From positions 1 through 5,806 of the forward strand of contig PMZB01000067.1 in the NCBI GenBank assembly GCA_003170575.1: 5,806 bases of DNA, written 5' to 3'. Source of the DNA: Chlamydiia bacterium. GTDB taxonomy: Bacteria; Chlamydiota; Chlamydiia; Chlamydiales; FEN-1388. Shown one piece after another: positions 1 to 5,461 of the stretch. The notes beneath the pieces were generated by a model. It saw nothing but the letters and a program-made list of their open reading frames with translations, did no database searches and was not told the DNA's origin. Position 1 is the stretch's first letter; every line of letters begins with the position of its first letter. Made by a program: the position numbers and the translations under genes.

Positions 1-1
1 C

Positions 2-43
2 GAAAAAGACGGTATAAAGTATAAAATTGAATTTAATCAGTAA
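2..43 (+). CDS. C-terminal end of upstream gene, probably T3SS basal-body ring protein CdsD (SctD)
   Basis: Only frame 2 is open at the left edge. It reads 13 codons (EKDGIKYKIEFNQ) and stops with TAA at 41-43; the other two frames stop within 24 bases. The tail has the alternating pattern of a beta-strand, as expected at the end of a periplasmic ring-building domain. The assignment to cdsD rests on synteny: in Chlamydia cdsD lies directly upstream of cdsE. Thirteen residues are too few to identify the protein, so both the gene and the family are tentative. The gene is cut by the window edge. Confidence 0.45.
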   Translation, partial: EKDGIKYKIEFNQ

Positions 44-55
44 TAGAGCTACAAT
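27..55 (+). promoter_or_regulatory. Putative sigma70/sigma66-type promoter for the cdsE operon
   Basis: The -35 hexamer TTGAAT (27-32) and the -10 hexamer TACAAT (50-55) are separated by exactly 17 nt. The -10 matches the consensus at 5 of 6 positions and the -35 at 4 of 6. The predicted start is near A62, giving a 5' leader of about 46 nt before the ATG at 108. The element overlaps the 3' end and stop codon of the upstream reading frame, so it would be an internal promoter separating the cdsE-P block from cdsD. This is a motif-level prediction only. Confidence 0.5.
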
Positions 56-94
56 AGCTATAGAGAGAGAGCTAGACCAAAGTCACTGAGATGT

Positions 95-98
95 GGAG
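95..98 (+). promoter_or_regulatory. Shine-Dalgarno site that decides the cdsE start
   Basis: GGAG lies 9 nt upstream of the ATG at 108. It falls inside the extra codons that would be translated from the GTG at 93, so it supports 108 rather than 93 as the start. The ATG at 117 has no purine-rich site at a suitable distance. Confidence 0.55.
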
Positions 99-107
99 AA
101 AACTATT

Positions 108-362
108 ATGTTCGGTATGGAAAAAAAGGAGGGAAAACAAAGTGTGTTCCTCTTTGATCTTGAAAAAGAGCTAAATAAGGAAGAAAACCGGGCAGAGCTC
201 GCGAAACGCTTGCAAACGCGTATTATAAAGTTACGGGATCTTTTGCACTCTGGGACAAAGAGGGAAGATTTTGAGAACTTGGGTATTTTATTAAATGGAT
301 ATCATGCACTGGCGATTGTCCTAGCACGAGCCTCTCAAGAGTCCAAAAAAGGAACAAAATAA
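108..362 (+). CDS. cdsE: T3SS needle-subunit co-chaperone CdsE (SctE/PscE-like)
   Basis: This small cytosolic protein (84 aa) is expected to pair with CdsG and hold the needle subunit CdsF as a monomer before export. The region from about residue 18 to 74 predicts a helical hairpin: an amphipathic helix with RLQTRIIKLRDLLHSG, a turn near residues 47-54 (HSGTKRED), and a second helix with FENLGILLNGYHALAIVL. This is the pattern of PscE/YscE proteins, where helix one ends in 'LR..L..G' and helix two carries 'L..LL.....A..VL'. The length is close to the roughly 83 aa I recall for C. trachomatis CT665. The start at 108 was chosen because GGAG at 95-98 is well spaced; a GTG at 93 would add five codons. 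It is first in the run and directly upstream of cdsF, which fits the role. Identity relies on position plus fold pattern because the family diverges strongly in sequence. Confidence 0.8.
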   Translation: MFGMEKKEGKQSVFLFDLEKELNKEENRAELAKRLQTRIIKLRDLLHSGTKREDFENLGILLNGYHALAIVLARASQESKKGTK

Positions 363-482
363 GAGGGAGATATTTCTTCCACTTAACAGCTGCTTGAGAT
401 AAAGAAAAGCAGGCGGATCCAAAAAAAGAAGGTTAAGTCGCTCAAAAATGCGATTTAAATAAAAACCTTGAAAATATAGAGA

Positions 483-507
483 GCTTCCCTCTTTTTGAAG
501 AGGAAGC
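483..507 (+). other. Hairpin in the cdsE-cdsF gap, just upstream of the cdsF ribosome binding site
   Basis: GCTTCCCTCTT (483-493) pairs with AAGAGGAAGC (498-507) in a 10-bp stem with one bulged C and a 4-nt loop (TTTG). It ends 6 nt before the AAGGAGG of cdsF and has no T-run after it, so it is not a standard terminator. It could protect or mark a processed 5' end of the needle mRNA. The rest of the 163-nt gap is A-rich and I see no convincing promoter in it. Confidence 0.55.
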
Positions 508-525
508 AGCGTCAAGGAGGACGTT

Positions 526-825
526 ATGTCACAATTAACACCAACACCGGATCCGTGGGCCAGTATTTCACCTACCACTAAATGGCTTGCTGATAGAAAA
601 GGTGTCTCATTTGCTGTTCTTGTCGATGCGCTTGAGACTTTGACTCAGATTGCAAAGTCGAAGATTGCCCAGATCAGGTCCAAACAAAGTGCGATGAGTA
701 TCGCAGATATGTTTGACCTGCAAATGGCAATGAACAAACTGAACCAATTCTCTGAAATGTCGACCTCAGTGATTTCGTCGATGAACAGTGCGATAACCTC
801 TATGGCACGCAACTTGAAGAGCTAA
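526..825 (+). CDS. cdsF: T3SS needle filament subunit CdsF (SctF)
   Basis: This is the monomer that polymerises into the extracellular needle of the secretion apparatus. The 99-aa protein has the two-helix plan of SctF proteins: a first helix around residues 28-55, then the highly typical C-terminal half from about 59 to 98 (ADMFDLQMAMNKLNQFSEM, then SMNSAITSMARNLKS). The conserved MFDLQ...MN.L.QFSEM pattern and the basic C-terminus that packs into the lumen of related needles are both visible. The N-terminal 25 residues are Pro/Thr-rich and appear longer than in C. trachomatis CdsF (about 83 aa as I recall). The ATG has a near-perfect Shine-Dalgarno site (AAGGAGG, 514-520, 5-nt spacing), the strongest in the window, which fits a subunit needed in high copy. 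The protein contains no cysteine. It is flanked by its likely chaperones, cdsE and cdsG, and by a hairpin on each side. Confidence 0.93.
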   Translation: MSQLTPTPDPWASISPTTKWLADRKGVSFAVLVDALETLTQIAKSKIAQIRSKQSAMSIADMFDLQMAMNKLNQFSEMSTSVISSMNSAITSMARNLKS

Positions 826-853
826 TCTTTGAGGCTTGCAGCCTTTAGTAACG

Positions 854-883
854 TCTTTTTTCCTCCATGGGGAGGAAAAAAGA
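854..883 (+). other. Perfect 13-bp stem-loop in the cdsF-cdsG gap
   Basis: TCTTTTTTCCTCC (854-866) is followed by a 4-nt loop ATGG and its exact reverse complement GGAGGAAAAAAGA (871-883). It begins 28 nt after the cdsF stop. Only three T follow the stem, so it is not a canonical intrinsic terminator. The right arm contains GGAGG, which would be masked by CCTCC in the left arm. Likely roles are 3'-end protection of the cdsF message or partial attenuation before cdsG; both are inference. Confidence 0.65.
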
Positions 884-897
884 TTTGGGGAAAAAAG

Positions 898-939
898 CCC
901 AGGGATGCTGCTCCCGCAGGCAATAGGGAGTTCTCTGGG
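898..939 (+). other. Possible nested stem in the cdsF-cdsG gap
   Basis: CCCAG (898-902) can pair with CTGGG (935-939), and inside it CTCCC (911-915) can pair with GGGAG (926-930) around a 10-nt loop. The two 5-bp stems stack across an asymmetric internal loop of 8 and 4 nt. It is weaker than the 854-883 hairpin and could be chance, but together they make most of the 178-nt gap foldable. Confidence 0.3.
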
Positions 940-989
940 TGGTTTTGTAAAAAGGAACAAAATCGGCTGGGTTGTTGGCCGAAATAACT

Positions 990-993
990 GGAG
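990..993 (+). promoter_or_regulatory. Shine-Dalgarno site that decides the cdsG start
   Basis: GGAG lies 10 nt before the ATG at 1004. The reading frame stays open upstream to a TTG at 836, but the upstream part is not protein-like and overlaps the hairpins, so the site supports the shorter protein. Confidence 0.5.
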
Positions 994-1003
994 ACTGAAA
1001 TCA

Positions 1004-1441
1004 ATGGACCAGGAAAACGTTCTCGACTTCTTTGCGGAAGACTTTCCGCTCTTAATTGAAGCGGGTTTCGTCGCAATAAAACAGCTAGATGAGATCGCCG
1101 CGAGAAGGCTATTCAAAGCTGCAGAAGTCCTTAACCCCAACAACCCGGCTCCTCAATTGGGTATGGGATATATTGCTTTAAATAAGCTGCGAGTGTCAGA
1201 AGCAATTACCACGTTTGAGGCTATTGTGAGAAAGGATGCTGAACATCATCTTGCAAAAGCCTTGCTCGGGGTTGCTTATCTTTTGACGCAGGACAAAAAG
1301 AAAAAAGGAGAGCAGCTCATCCTTGAAGCAAGGGAAAAAAGCGATGATCCCACAATCAAGAACCTCGCTGAGGTATGTCTTGAGTGGCTCAATAAGGACC
1401 TAGGAACAAAAAACCTTCCCCCTCTGAAGGCGTCTATGTGA
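1004..1441 (+). CDS. cdsG: T3SS needle-subunit chaperone CdsG (SctG/PscG-like, TPR fold)
   Basis: This cytosolic class V chaperone is expected to cradle the C-terminal helix of CdsF and stop premature polymerisation, working with CdsE. The 145-aa product is all-helical and carries TPR-like repeats. One spans roughly residues 19-44 (AARRLFKAAEVLNP, the typical end of a repeat). A second lies near 50-78 (LGMGYIALNKLRVSEAITTFEAIV), a third near 83-112 (AKALLGVAYLLTQDKKKKGEQLILEA), and a final capping helix near 117-131. This matches the PscG/YscG plan. The length is close to the roughly 148 aa I recall for CT667. The frame is open back to 836 and an in-frame ATG exists at 905, but the added residues are low in helix propensity, coincide with the intergenic hairpins, and lack the family pattern; MDQENVLDFF is the natural beginning. 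Its place after cdsF is conserved across chlamydial and Ysc-type operons. Confidence 0.85.
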   Translation: MDQENVLDFFAEDFPLLIEAGFVAIKQLDEIAARRLFKAAEVLNPNNPAPQLGMGYIALNKLRVSEAITTFEAIVRKDAEHHLAKALLGVAYLLTQDKKKKGEQLILEAREKSDDPTIKNLAEVCLEWLNKDLGTKNLPPLKASM

Positions 1442-1476
1442 CGCAAGAAAAGGGAGAAGAGGAAATTTAAAAATAA

Positions 1477-1502
1477 CTCTTTTTGGTGTACACCAAAAAG
1501 AG
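1477..1502 (+). other. Perfect 26-bp palindrome in the cdsG-CT668 gap
   Basis: CTCTTTTTGGTGT (1477-1489) is followed immediately by its exact reverse complement (1490-1502) with no spacer. In RNA this would form an 11-bp stem with a GTAC loop. It ends 3 nt before the purine-rich ribosome binding site of the next gene. With no T-run after the stem it is not a typical terminator; it could be an operator read as DNA, an RNA processing or stability element, or a partial attenuator. It shares the 9-mer CTCTTTTTG with the hairpin at 483-507. Confidence 0.65.
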
Positions 1503-1505
1503 AAG

Positions 1506-1513
1506 AAGGTGGG
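1506..1513 (+). promoter_or_regulatory. Ribosome binding site that decides the CT668-family start
   Basis: AAGGTGGG contains AAGG 6 nt upstream of the ATG at 1516. The frame is also open from a TTG at 1483, but that codon sits inside the 26-bp palindrome and has no ribosome binding site, so 1516 is preferred. Confidence 0.55.
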
Positions 1514-1515
1514 TC

Positions 1516-2241
1516 ATGCCTGGAGAAGAACGTGAACAAAAACGGGTTGAGCCAATCAGTGGCTCAGAGCCCCGCCGTCAAGTAGAAGCTTATTCTGTCG
1601 GTGAAGGAGATGAGGAAACAGCTGTTGCCAAAGCAAAATTTGATAAAGCTGTCGAGATTGCTGATCCATCCAAGGTTGAACTACGACAAAAAGAACGAGT
1701 CGCATCTGAGGTAGCTATCACTGAAGTCGCGAAAAGAGAATCTCTTGTAGATCTTGCCCGCAAGACGGCCGAAACACCAAAAGCGCCCCCAACGATAGCT
1801 GAGATAGACGGTCAATCAACGCGCATACGAAAAGATATTGAACGGCCGCGAGCACTCTTGCTTGCTGTAGGGGATGTACCTGTAGATCCTAAGACTGTAT
1901 CTCAAGTATTCTCGGGCGCCAATATGCATTTAGAGCATATGGACAGGGCACTTCGCGACGTAAGCAAGATGGTAACTGGAGTAGAAGCAGGGACGCTTGT
2001 AGATCAAGAAAAACCACCTCTGGTTCGATTCTTGAAATACTTAACAGAAAGCGACAAACGCCTTTCAACTGCAGTCGATGAAATTTCTGCATTGGATAAG
2101 TCAAAAGAGAAATTGACACCTCAACAGCTCATGTCAGTACAGATAAAGTTAAACTTTATCCAGCAAGAGCTCGAGTTCTTTTCGAACGCGTTAGGTAAAG
2201 GGCTTGACGCTTTAAAAACGATCATGAACGTTCAAATCTAA
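1516..2241 (+). CDS. CT668-family T3SS operon protein with an inner-rod (SctI)-like C-terminus
   Basis: This 241-aa protein occupies the position of CT668 in Chlamydia, between cdsG and cdsN. I do not recognise an established function from its whole sequence. The first 115 residues or so are charged, Glu/Lys/Ala-rich and probably largely disordered. From about residue 122 it becomes ordered and helical ([20 protein letters not shown] onward). The last 42 residues (200-241) run [18 protein letters not shown], then [20 protein letters not shown] and end NVQI. This follows the pattern at the end of YscI/PrgJ-type inner-rod proteins: 'P..LL..Q' , then a helix with 'E(L/V)..(S/A)K', then 'A...TL...Q' at the terminus. 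No cysteine, signal peptide or membrane segment is visible. The gene order cdsE-F-G-then this gene parallels yscE-F-G-H-I. The rod assignment is inference; typical rod proteins are only about 80-120 aa, so a long N-terminal extension would be unusual. It could instead be a chaperone or a secreted substrate. Confidence 0.75.
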   Translation: MPGEEREQKRVEPISGSEPRRQVEAYSVGEGDEETAVAKAKFDKAVEIADPSKVELRQKERVASEVAITEVAKRESLVDLARKTAETPKAPPTIAEIDGQSTRIRKDIERPRALLLAVGDVPVDPKTVSQVFSGANMHLEHMDRALRDVSKMVTGVEAGTLVDQEKPPLVRFLKYLTESDKRLSTAVDEISALDKSKEKLTPQQLMSVQIKLNFIQQELEFFSNALGKGLDALKTIMNVQI

Positions 2242-2260
2242 TAAGGATTGCGTTCTACAT

Positions 2261-3616
2261 ATGACAGAAGAAAAGGAAAAAAAGGATTTTAGTTCAGCTT
2301 CGCTTGATACGCAGTTTGAGCAGATGGTGCGTAAGATTGAGGAAGTGGAGATAACCACAGTTAGTGGACGCATCACAGAAACTGTTGGGATGATTATACG
2401 AGCGATCGTCCCAAATGTAAAAGTAGGAGAGGTTTGTCTCGTAAAAAGAGAGGACATGGAGCCTCTCATGACTGAGGTGGTGGGGTTTACCAGTGAGGAA
2501 GTAATATTATCTCCTCTAGGGGAAATGACCGGTATTGGTCCTTCGTCAGAGGTAATCCCCACTCACCGACCACTCAGTGTGCGTGTAGGACCAAATATCC
2601 TAGGAAGGATCCTCGATGCACTAGGGCGACCGTTAGATGTGGCCACAAAAGGGCCTCTTGAAGTTACTGACTACGTGCCCGTGCTTCGAGCTCCTCCCGA
2701 TCCAACTAAACGGAAAATGATCAAGGAACCCATTTCGGTTGGTATACGGGTATTTGATGGAGTCTTATGCGTAGGGCTGGGTCAGCGAATGGGGATATTT
2801 GCTGCCGCGGGAGGAGGAAAATCCACGCTTCTCGGGATGATTGCCCGTAATGCAGTCGCTGATGTTAACGTCATCAGCCTAGTTGGAGAGCGTGGCAGAG
2901 AGCTTCGTGAGTTTATTGAAAAAGATCTTGGCCCTGAAGGTTTGAAGAGATCTGTGCTTGTCATCTCCACCTCGGACCAAGCCTCACAGCTCCGCCTCAA
3001 CGCGGCATTTGTTGGAACAGCTATTGCTGAGTATTTTCGGGATCAAGGCAAGTCTGTCATCTTGATGATGGACTCTGTGACTCGTTTTGCTCGTGCAATA
3101 CGTGAAGTAGGTCTTGCAGCAGGAGAACCCCCTGCGAGGGGTGGATATACTCCCTCTGTGTTCTCGACTCTTCCAAAGCTTTTGGAACGGTCGGGAAACT
3201 CAGACAAAGGATCGATCACAGCCTTTTATACGATTTTGGTGGCTGGCGACGATATGAACGAACCTGTTGCTGATGAGGTTCGATCCATCCTCGATGGGCA
3301 TATTATCCTTTCTGCAGAGCTAGCGCGACAATTCCACTTTCCTGCAGTAGACGTTCTTTCGTCCGCAAGCCGCGTGTTGACGTCGATTACGAACAAAGAA
3401 CATCTGCAGCTGATTGGTAAGATAAGAGAAGTTCTCGCGATATATAGAAAGAACGAGCTTTTAATAAAAATAGGTGAGTATAAACGGGGCAGTGCTAAAG
3501 ATGTAGATTTTGCCATTGATTATGTGGACAAGGTAAATCGCTTCCTCAAACAAGGGATCGATGAAAAATCGAACTGGCAAGAGACTCAAGCTCAGCTGAA
3601 AGCGCTGTTTAAATAA
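2261..3616 (+). CDS. cdsN: T3SS export ATPase CdsN (SctN)
   Basis: This is the hexameric ATPase at the cytoplasmic face of the apparatus that strips chaperones and unfolds substrates for export. The 451-aa protein is complete for the family (about 440 aa). Residues 30-105 form the N-terminal beta-barrel, followed by the RecA-like core. Visible motifs are the Walker A loop AAAGGGKST (181-189), the catalytic-glutamate motif GERGREL (209-215, with E210), the Walker B strand VILMMD (266-271), the signature [20 protein letters not shown] (289-308), [11 protein letters not shown] (328-338), and the arginine-finger context SSASRV (367-372, R371). These distinguish SctN/FliI proteins from F1 beta. 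The C-terminal helical region lies at about 380-451. The ATG at 2261 lies 19 nt after the previous stop; AAGGA at 2243-2247 is 13 nt away, a rather long spacing, so initiation may depend on reinitiation from the upstream gene. Followed by cdsO, its expected stalk partner. Confidence 0.97.
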   Translation: MTEEKEKKDFSSASLDTQFEQMVRKIEEVEITTVSGRITETVGMIIRAIVPNVKVGEVCLVKREDMEPLMTEVVGFTSEEVILSPLGEMTGIGPSSEVIPTHRPLSVRVGPNILGRILDALGRPLDVATKGPLEVTDYVPVLRAPPDPTKRKMIKEPISVGIRVFDGVLCVGLGQRMGIFAAAGGGKSTLLGMIARNAVADVNVISLVGERGRELREFIEKDLGPEGLKRSVLVISTSDQASQLRLNAAFVGTAIAEYFRDQGKSVILMMDSVTRFARAIREVGLAAGEPPARGGYTPSVFSTLPKLLERSGNSDKGSITAFYTILVAGDDMNEPVADEVRSILDGHIILSAELARQFHFPAVDVLSSASRVLTSITNKEHLQLIGKIREVLAIYRKNELLIKIGEYKRGSAKDVDFAIDYVDKVNRFLKQGIDEKSNWQETQAQLKALFK

Positions 3617-3619
3617 GGA
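3615..3619 (+). promoter_or_regulatory. Shine-Dalgarno site of cdsO overlapping the cdsN stop codon
   Basis: AAGGA uses the last two bases of the cdsN TAA and lies 9 nt before the GTG at 3629. It supports the non-ATG start of cdsO and means a ribosome finishing cdsN covers the cdsO initiation site. Confidence 0.6.
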
Positions 3620-3628
3620 AATTAAAAG

Positions 3629-4192
3629 GTGACCGTAGAACGTCTGCCAGCCTATCCTCTTGAAGAGGTTCTGGAGGTTAAGAACCGCCGGGTTGAAATG
3701 GCAGAACTCGTTGTGAAAGAGAAGAAAAAGCTTCTAGAGATAGAAGAGCAGAAGCTACGAGAGCGCGAGGCAGAAAGGGACAAGGTAAAAGAACACTACA
3801 AGATAAAGATGAATCAGCTTCGGCAGGAGCTTGATCAAGGCACTACGAGCGACAAGATAGTGCAAATTAAAGTGTATCTTAAGGTTGTCCAAGAACGCCT
3901 GGTGGCGGAAGAAAAAAAAGTAAAGGATCAAAAAACGCAAGTAGATCTTGCACAAAAAAATCTGGATATAGCAAGAAACCAACTCAAGGATAGGGAGAAG
4001 GAACGAGATAAGATTGTCACTCACAGGAAGGAATGGACTAAGGAAATGATAAAAGAAATGGTGGTTATTGAGACCAGAGCAGAAGATGAGCTTGGCTCGA
4101 CTATGTTTCTCACAAAGTTTTCTCAACAAAAGGGAGAAGCGCGTCGAGAGCTCCTAAAGGAACCACATGAGCGAAAAAAGGAGAGGCTATGA
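3629..4192 (+). CDS. cdsO: T3SS ATPase central stalk CdsO (SctO/YscO-like)
   Basis: CdsO is expected to insert into the CdsN hexamer and link it to the export gate, as FliJ does in flagella, and may help recycle chaperones. The 187-aa product is almost entirely charged coiled coil with no membrane segment. Helix one runs from about residue 12 to 69, a break falls at DQGTTSD (69-75), and helix two runs from about 76 to 155, which is the antiparallel hairpin of SctO/FliJ proteins. The C-terminal 30 residues are basic and probably flexible. It starts with GTG, chosen because AAGGA at 3615-3619 is well spaced; the first in-frame ATG is not until codon 24, inside helix one. The gap to cdsN is only 12 nt and its stop overlaps the cdsP start, so N, O and P are probably translationally coupled. 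It is somewhat longer than C. trachomatis CT670 (about 168 aa as I recall). Confidence 0.9.
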   Translation: MTVERLPAYPLEEVLEVKNRRVEMAELVVKEKKKLLEIEEQKLREREAERDKVKEHYKIKMNQLRQELDQGTTSDKIVQIKVYLKVVQERLVAEEKKVKDQKTQVDLAQKNLDIARNQLKDREKERDKIVTHRKEWTKEMIKEMVVIETRAEDELGSTMFLTKFSQQKGEARRELLKEPHERKKERL

Positions 4193-5379
4193 GTACGTTT
4201 AATCAACCATCAAGCCTTGGGCCAAAGAGAGTAGTGCCTGGAGAAGAGGTTCATCAAGAACCCGAGAAGCCAGAACAAAGACCTTCTCCAGAAAAAGTCT
4301 CTCCAACGCAACAAGGTAAATTTCTCGGTGCACTCGAGAATAAAGAAAAGAAAAAAGAGATAAAACCTGTTTCAGGCAAGGTTGAAGAGGGAGAAAGCGG
4401 AGAGGAAAGTGCTGCTGGAATTTTCGGCCTGGCTGGAAAGTCGAAAGAAAAACCTCGCAAAGGCTTAAGTCAAGGAAGCGATGAAAAAGGACAACAGCAA
4501 GATCAACCCCTTGCAGTAGCTCCTCCCCTTCCAATCGGAGCAAATGAAGAAGTAGTAGAGGAGCCTGCTGAAGGGCCAAAACCAGTTCAAGTATATGCCC
4601 CGACTGAAAATGTCAATGCACCTGTTTACACGCCTCCTAAAGAAGAAATTATGGAAATTCAACCTGAAGGCGCACTTCCTGAAGTACCTGCAGCGCCGCA
4701 AAAGCCTGTGGTAAGAGGAGAAGGAGCGGATATCTCAGGAGCACCTGTACAAAGAGGGCCTGTAGCAAGAACACCCGTACAAAGAGGAGCTGCTGCCCAA
4801 CAAGCTGTCAGCCCATTTGCAGATGTATCTGAAAAGAAAGAACGTGTAGCGTTTCAGCCAATAACGTCTACGAAAAAAGAAGAAGTTGCTGTTACACCAA
4901 CCATTCAGATCACTTCACAACCAGAAATAACGATAAAACCGCAGGAAGCAACTCCAGACGTAGGAGCTGCGCGAGAAGCATTGCTTGAGCTTTTTAAACA
5001 GGCTGTAGATGCCGTAGCAACCGTGGTAACAACTGCCACAACAACAACTGTTGTCACAGTTAGATATCCTCCAATCTTCGAAGGAGCCTCAATCCTTGTC
5101 ACTGAGTATTCGTCAGCGCCAAAACAATACAACATTACATTCGGCAACCTCTCTCCAGATGCACGCCGCTTGATCGAAGCTGCTGGCAGTGAAACCCAAC
5201 TCCGACAATCTCTCATCGATAAAGGCTACACCCTTCACATGATGACCATCGAAGCCCAACCTCCCACAATCAGTACAACAGGTACTGAAACCGCCACTTC
5301 TGAAGGCGAACGTAAAGGACAGTTCTCTGAAAAAGGAGGCCGCGGAGGAGAAAAAGGAGAAGGCGGAGCTTTGGCTTAA
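4189..5379 (+). CDS. cdsP: T3SS needle-length ruler / substrate-switch protein CdsP (SctP/YscP-like)
   Basis: CdsP is expected to measure needle length and then switch the export gate from needle subunits to later substrates. The 396-aa protein has two parts. Residues 1-255 are Pro/Glu/Lys/Gln-rich, low complexity and probably extended (the ruler), including a short PVQRG tandem repeat at 186-200. Residues about 260-356 form a T3S4/FliK-type C-terminal domain: a helix (AREALLELFKQAVDAVATVV), a Thr-rich strand, VRYPPIFEGASILVTE, a second strand YNITFGN, then the helix SPDARRLIEAA...TQLRQSLIDKGY and a last strand LHMMTIEA. The order matches the hook-length-control domain, where 'ar..L......LR..L...G' is typical. 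A Gly/Glu-rich tail (371-396) follows. The ATG overlaps the cdsO stop as ATGA, with AAGGAG at 4178-4183. It is clearly longer than C. trachomatis CT671 (about 283 aa as I recall), mostly in the ruler part. The next gene expected in Chlamydia, cdsQ, does not follow. Confidence 0.88.
   Translation: MSTFNQPSSLGPKRVVPGEEVHQEPEKPEQRPSPEKVSPTQQGKFLGALENKEKKKEIKPVSGKVEEGESGEESAAGIFGLAGKSKEKPRKGLSQGSDEKGQQQDQPLAVAPPLPIGANEEVVEEPAEGPKPVQVYAPTENVNAPVYTPPKEEIMEIQPEGALPEVPAAPQKPVVRGEGADISGAPVQRGPVARTPVQRGAAAQQAVSPFADVSEKKERVAFQPITSTKKEEVAVTPTIQITSQPEITIKPQEATPDVGAAREALLELFKQAVDAVATVVTTATTTTVVTVRYPPIFEGASILVTEYSSAPKQYNITFGNLSPDARRLIEAAGSETQLRQSLIDKGYTLHMMTIEAQPPTISTTGTETATSEGERKGQFSEKGGRGGEKGEGGALA
4741..4800 (+). 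repeat. Two degenerate 30-bp tandem units within cdsP
   Basis: Two adjacent 30-nt units (4741-4770 and 4771-4800) encode APVQRGPVAR and TPVQRGAAAQ. The stretch GTACAAAGAGG is identical in both. They lie in the disordered ruler region, and a related PVVRG occurs 13 residues earlier. This looks like a small in-frame duplication. Confidence 0.55.
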
Positions 5380-5384
5380 GACAC

Positions 5385-5456
5385 GAGTTATGGATAAGCG
5401 CTGCTTGAACTGCCCTCGCAAACTCGGGTAGTTCAAGCTGTCCTTATCCATAACTC
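5385..5456 (+). repeat. Large two-part palindrome directly after cdsP
   Basis: The outer arms (5385-5398 and 5443-5456, GAGTTATGGATAAG and its complement) match perfectly over 14 bp. After a 4x4 internal loop, the inner arms (5403-5411 and 5430-5438, GCTTGAACT and its complement) match perfectly over 9 bp, extended by a G-U pair and three G-C pairs to a 10-nt loop. The element starts 6 nt after the cdsP stop and has no T-run, so it is not a standard terminator. Its form resembles dispersed palindromic elements of the REP/MITE kind or an mRNA 3'-end barrier. Confidence 0.65.
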
Positions 5457-5461
5457 AGAAT

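Noticed and set aside
93..107. GTG start for cdsE
   Set aside because: The likely Shine-Dalgarno GGAG lies inside these codons and serves the ATG at 108.
433..460. Possible promoter for cdsF (TTAAGT, 16 nt, TTAAAT)
   Set aside because: Both hexamers are poor matches in an A-rich stretch where such matches are expected by chance.
836..1003. In-frame N-terminal extension of cdsG from TTG 836 (or ATG 905), adding up to 56 residues
   Set aside because: It overlaps the perfect hairpin, lacks a convincing ribosome binding site, and does not look like the TPR chaperone family. A 56-codon open stretch by chance is not rare at this GC content.
766..1143. Minus-strand open frame of 125 codons across the cdsF-cdsG gap
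   Set aside because: It is mostly antisense to cdsF and cdsG, has a low-complexity Ser/Pro-rich translation, and shows no family resemblance. The other minus-strand frames (for example 3226-3516, 3755-4129, 4199-4579, 5113-5451) are likewise shadows of well-supported genes.
5019..5061. Thr/Val-rich segment of CdsP (about residues 277-291) as a membrane helix
   Set aside because: Too polar (many Thr) and short; it fits a beta-strand at the start of the T3S4/FliK-like domain.
5385..5456. Reading the outer arms as a pair of DnaA boxes (TTATCCATA, one base from TTATCCACA) and hence a replication origin
   Set aside because: The near-matches are simply the two arms of the palindrome; there is no cluster of further boxes and no AT-rich unwinding region linked to them.
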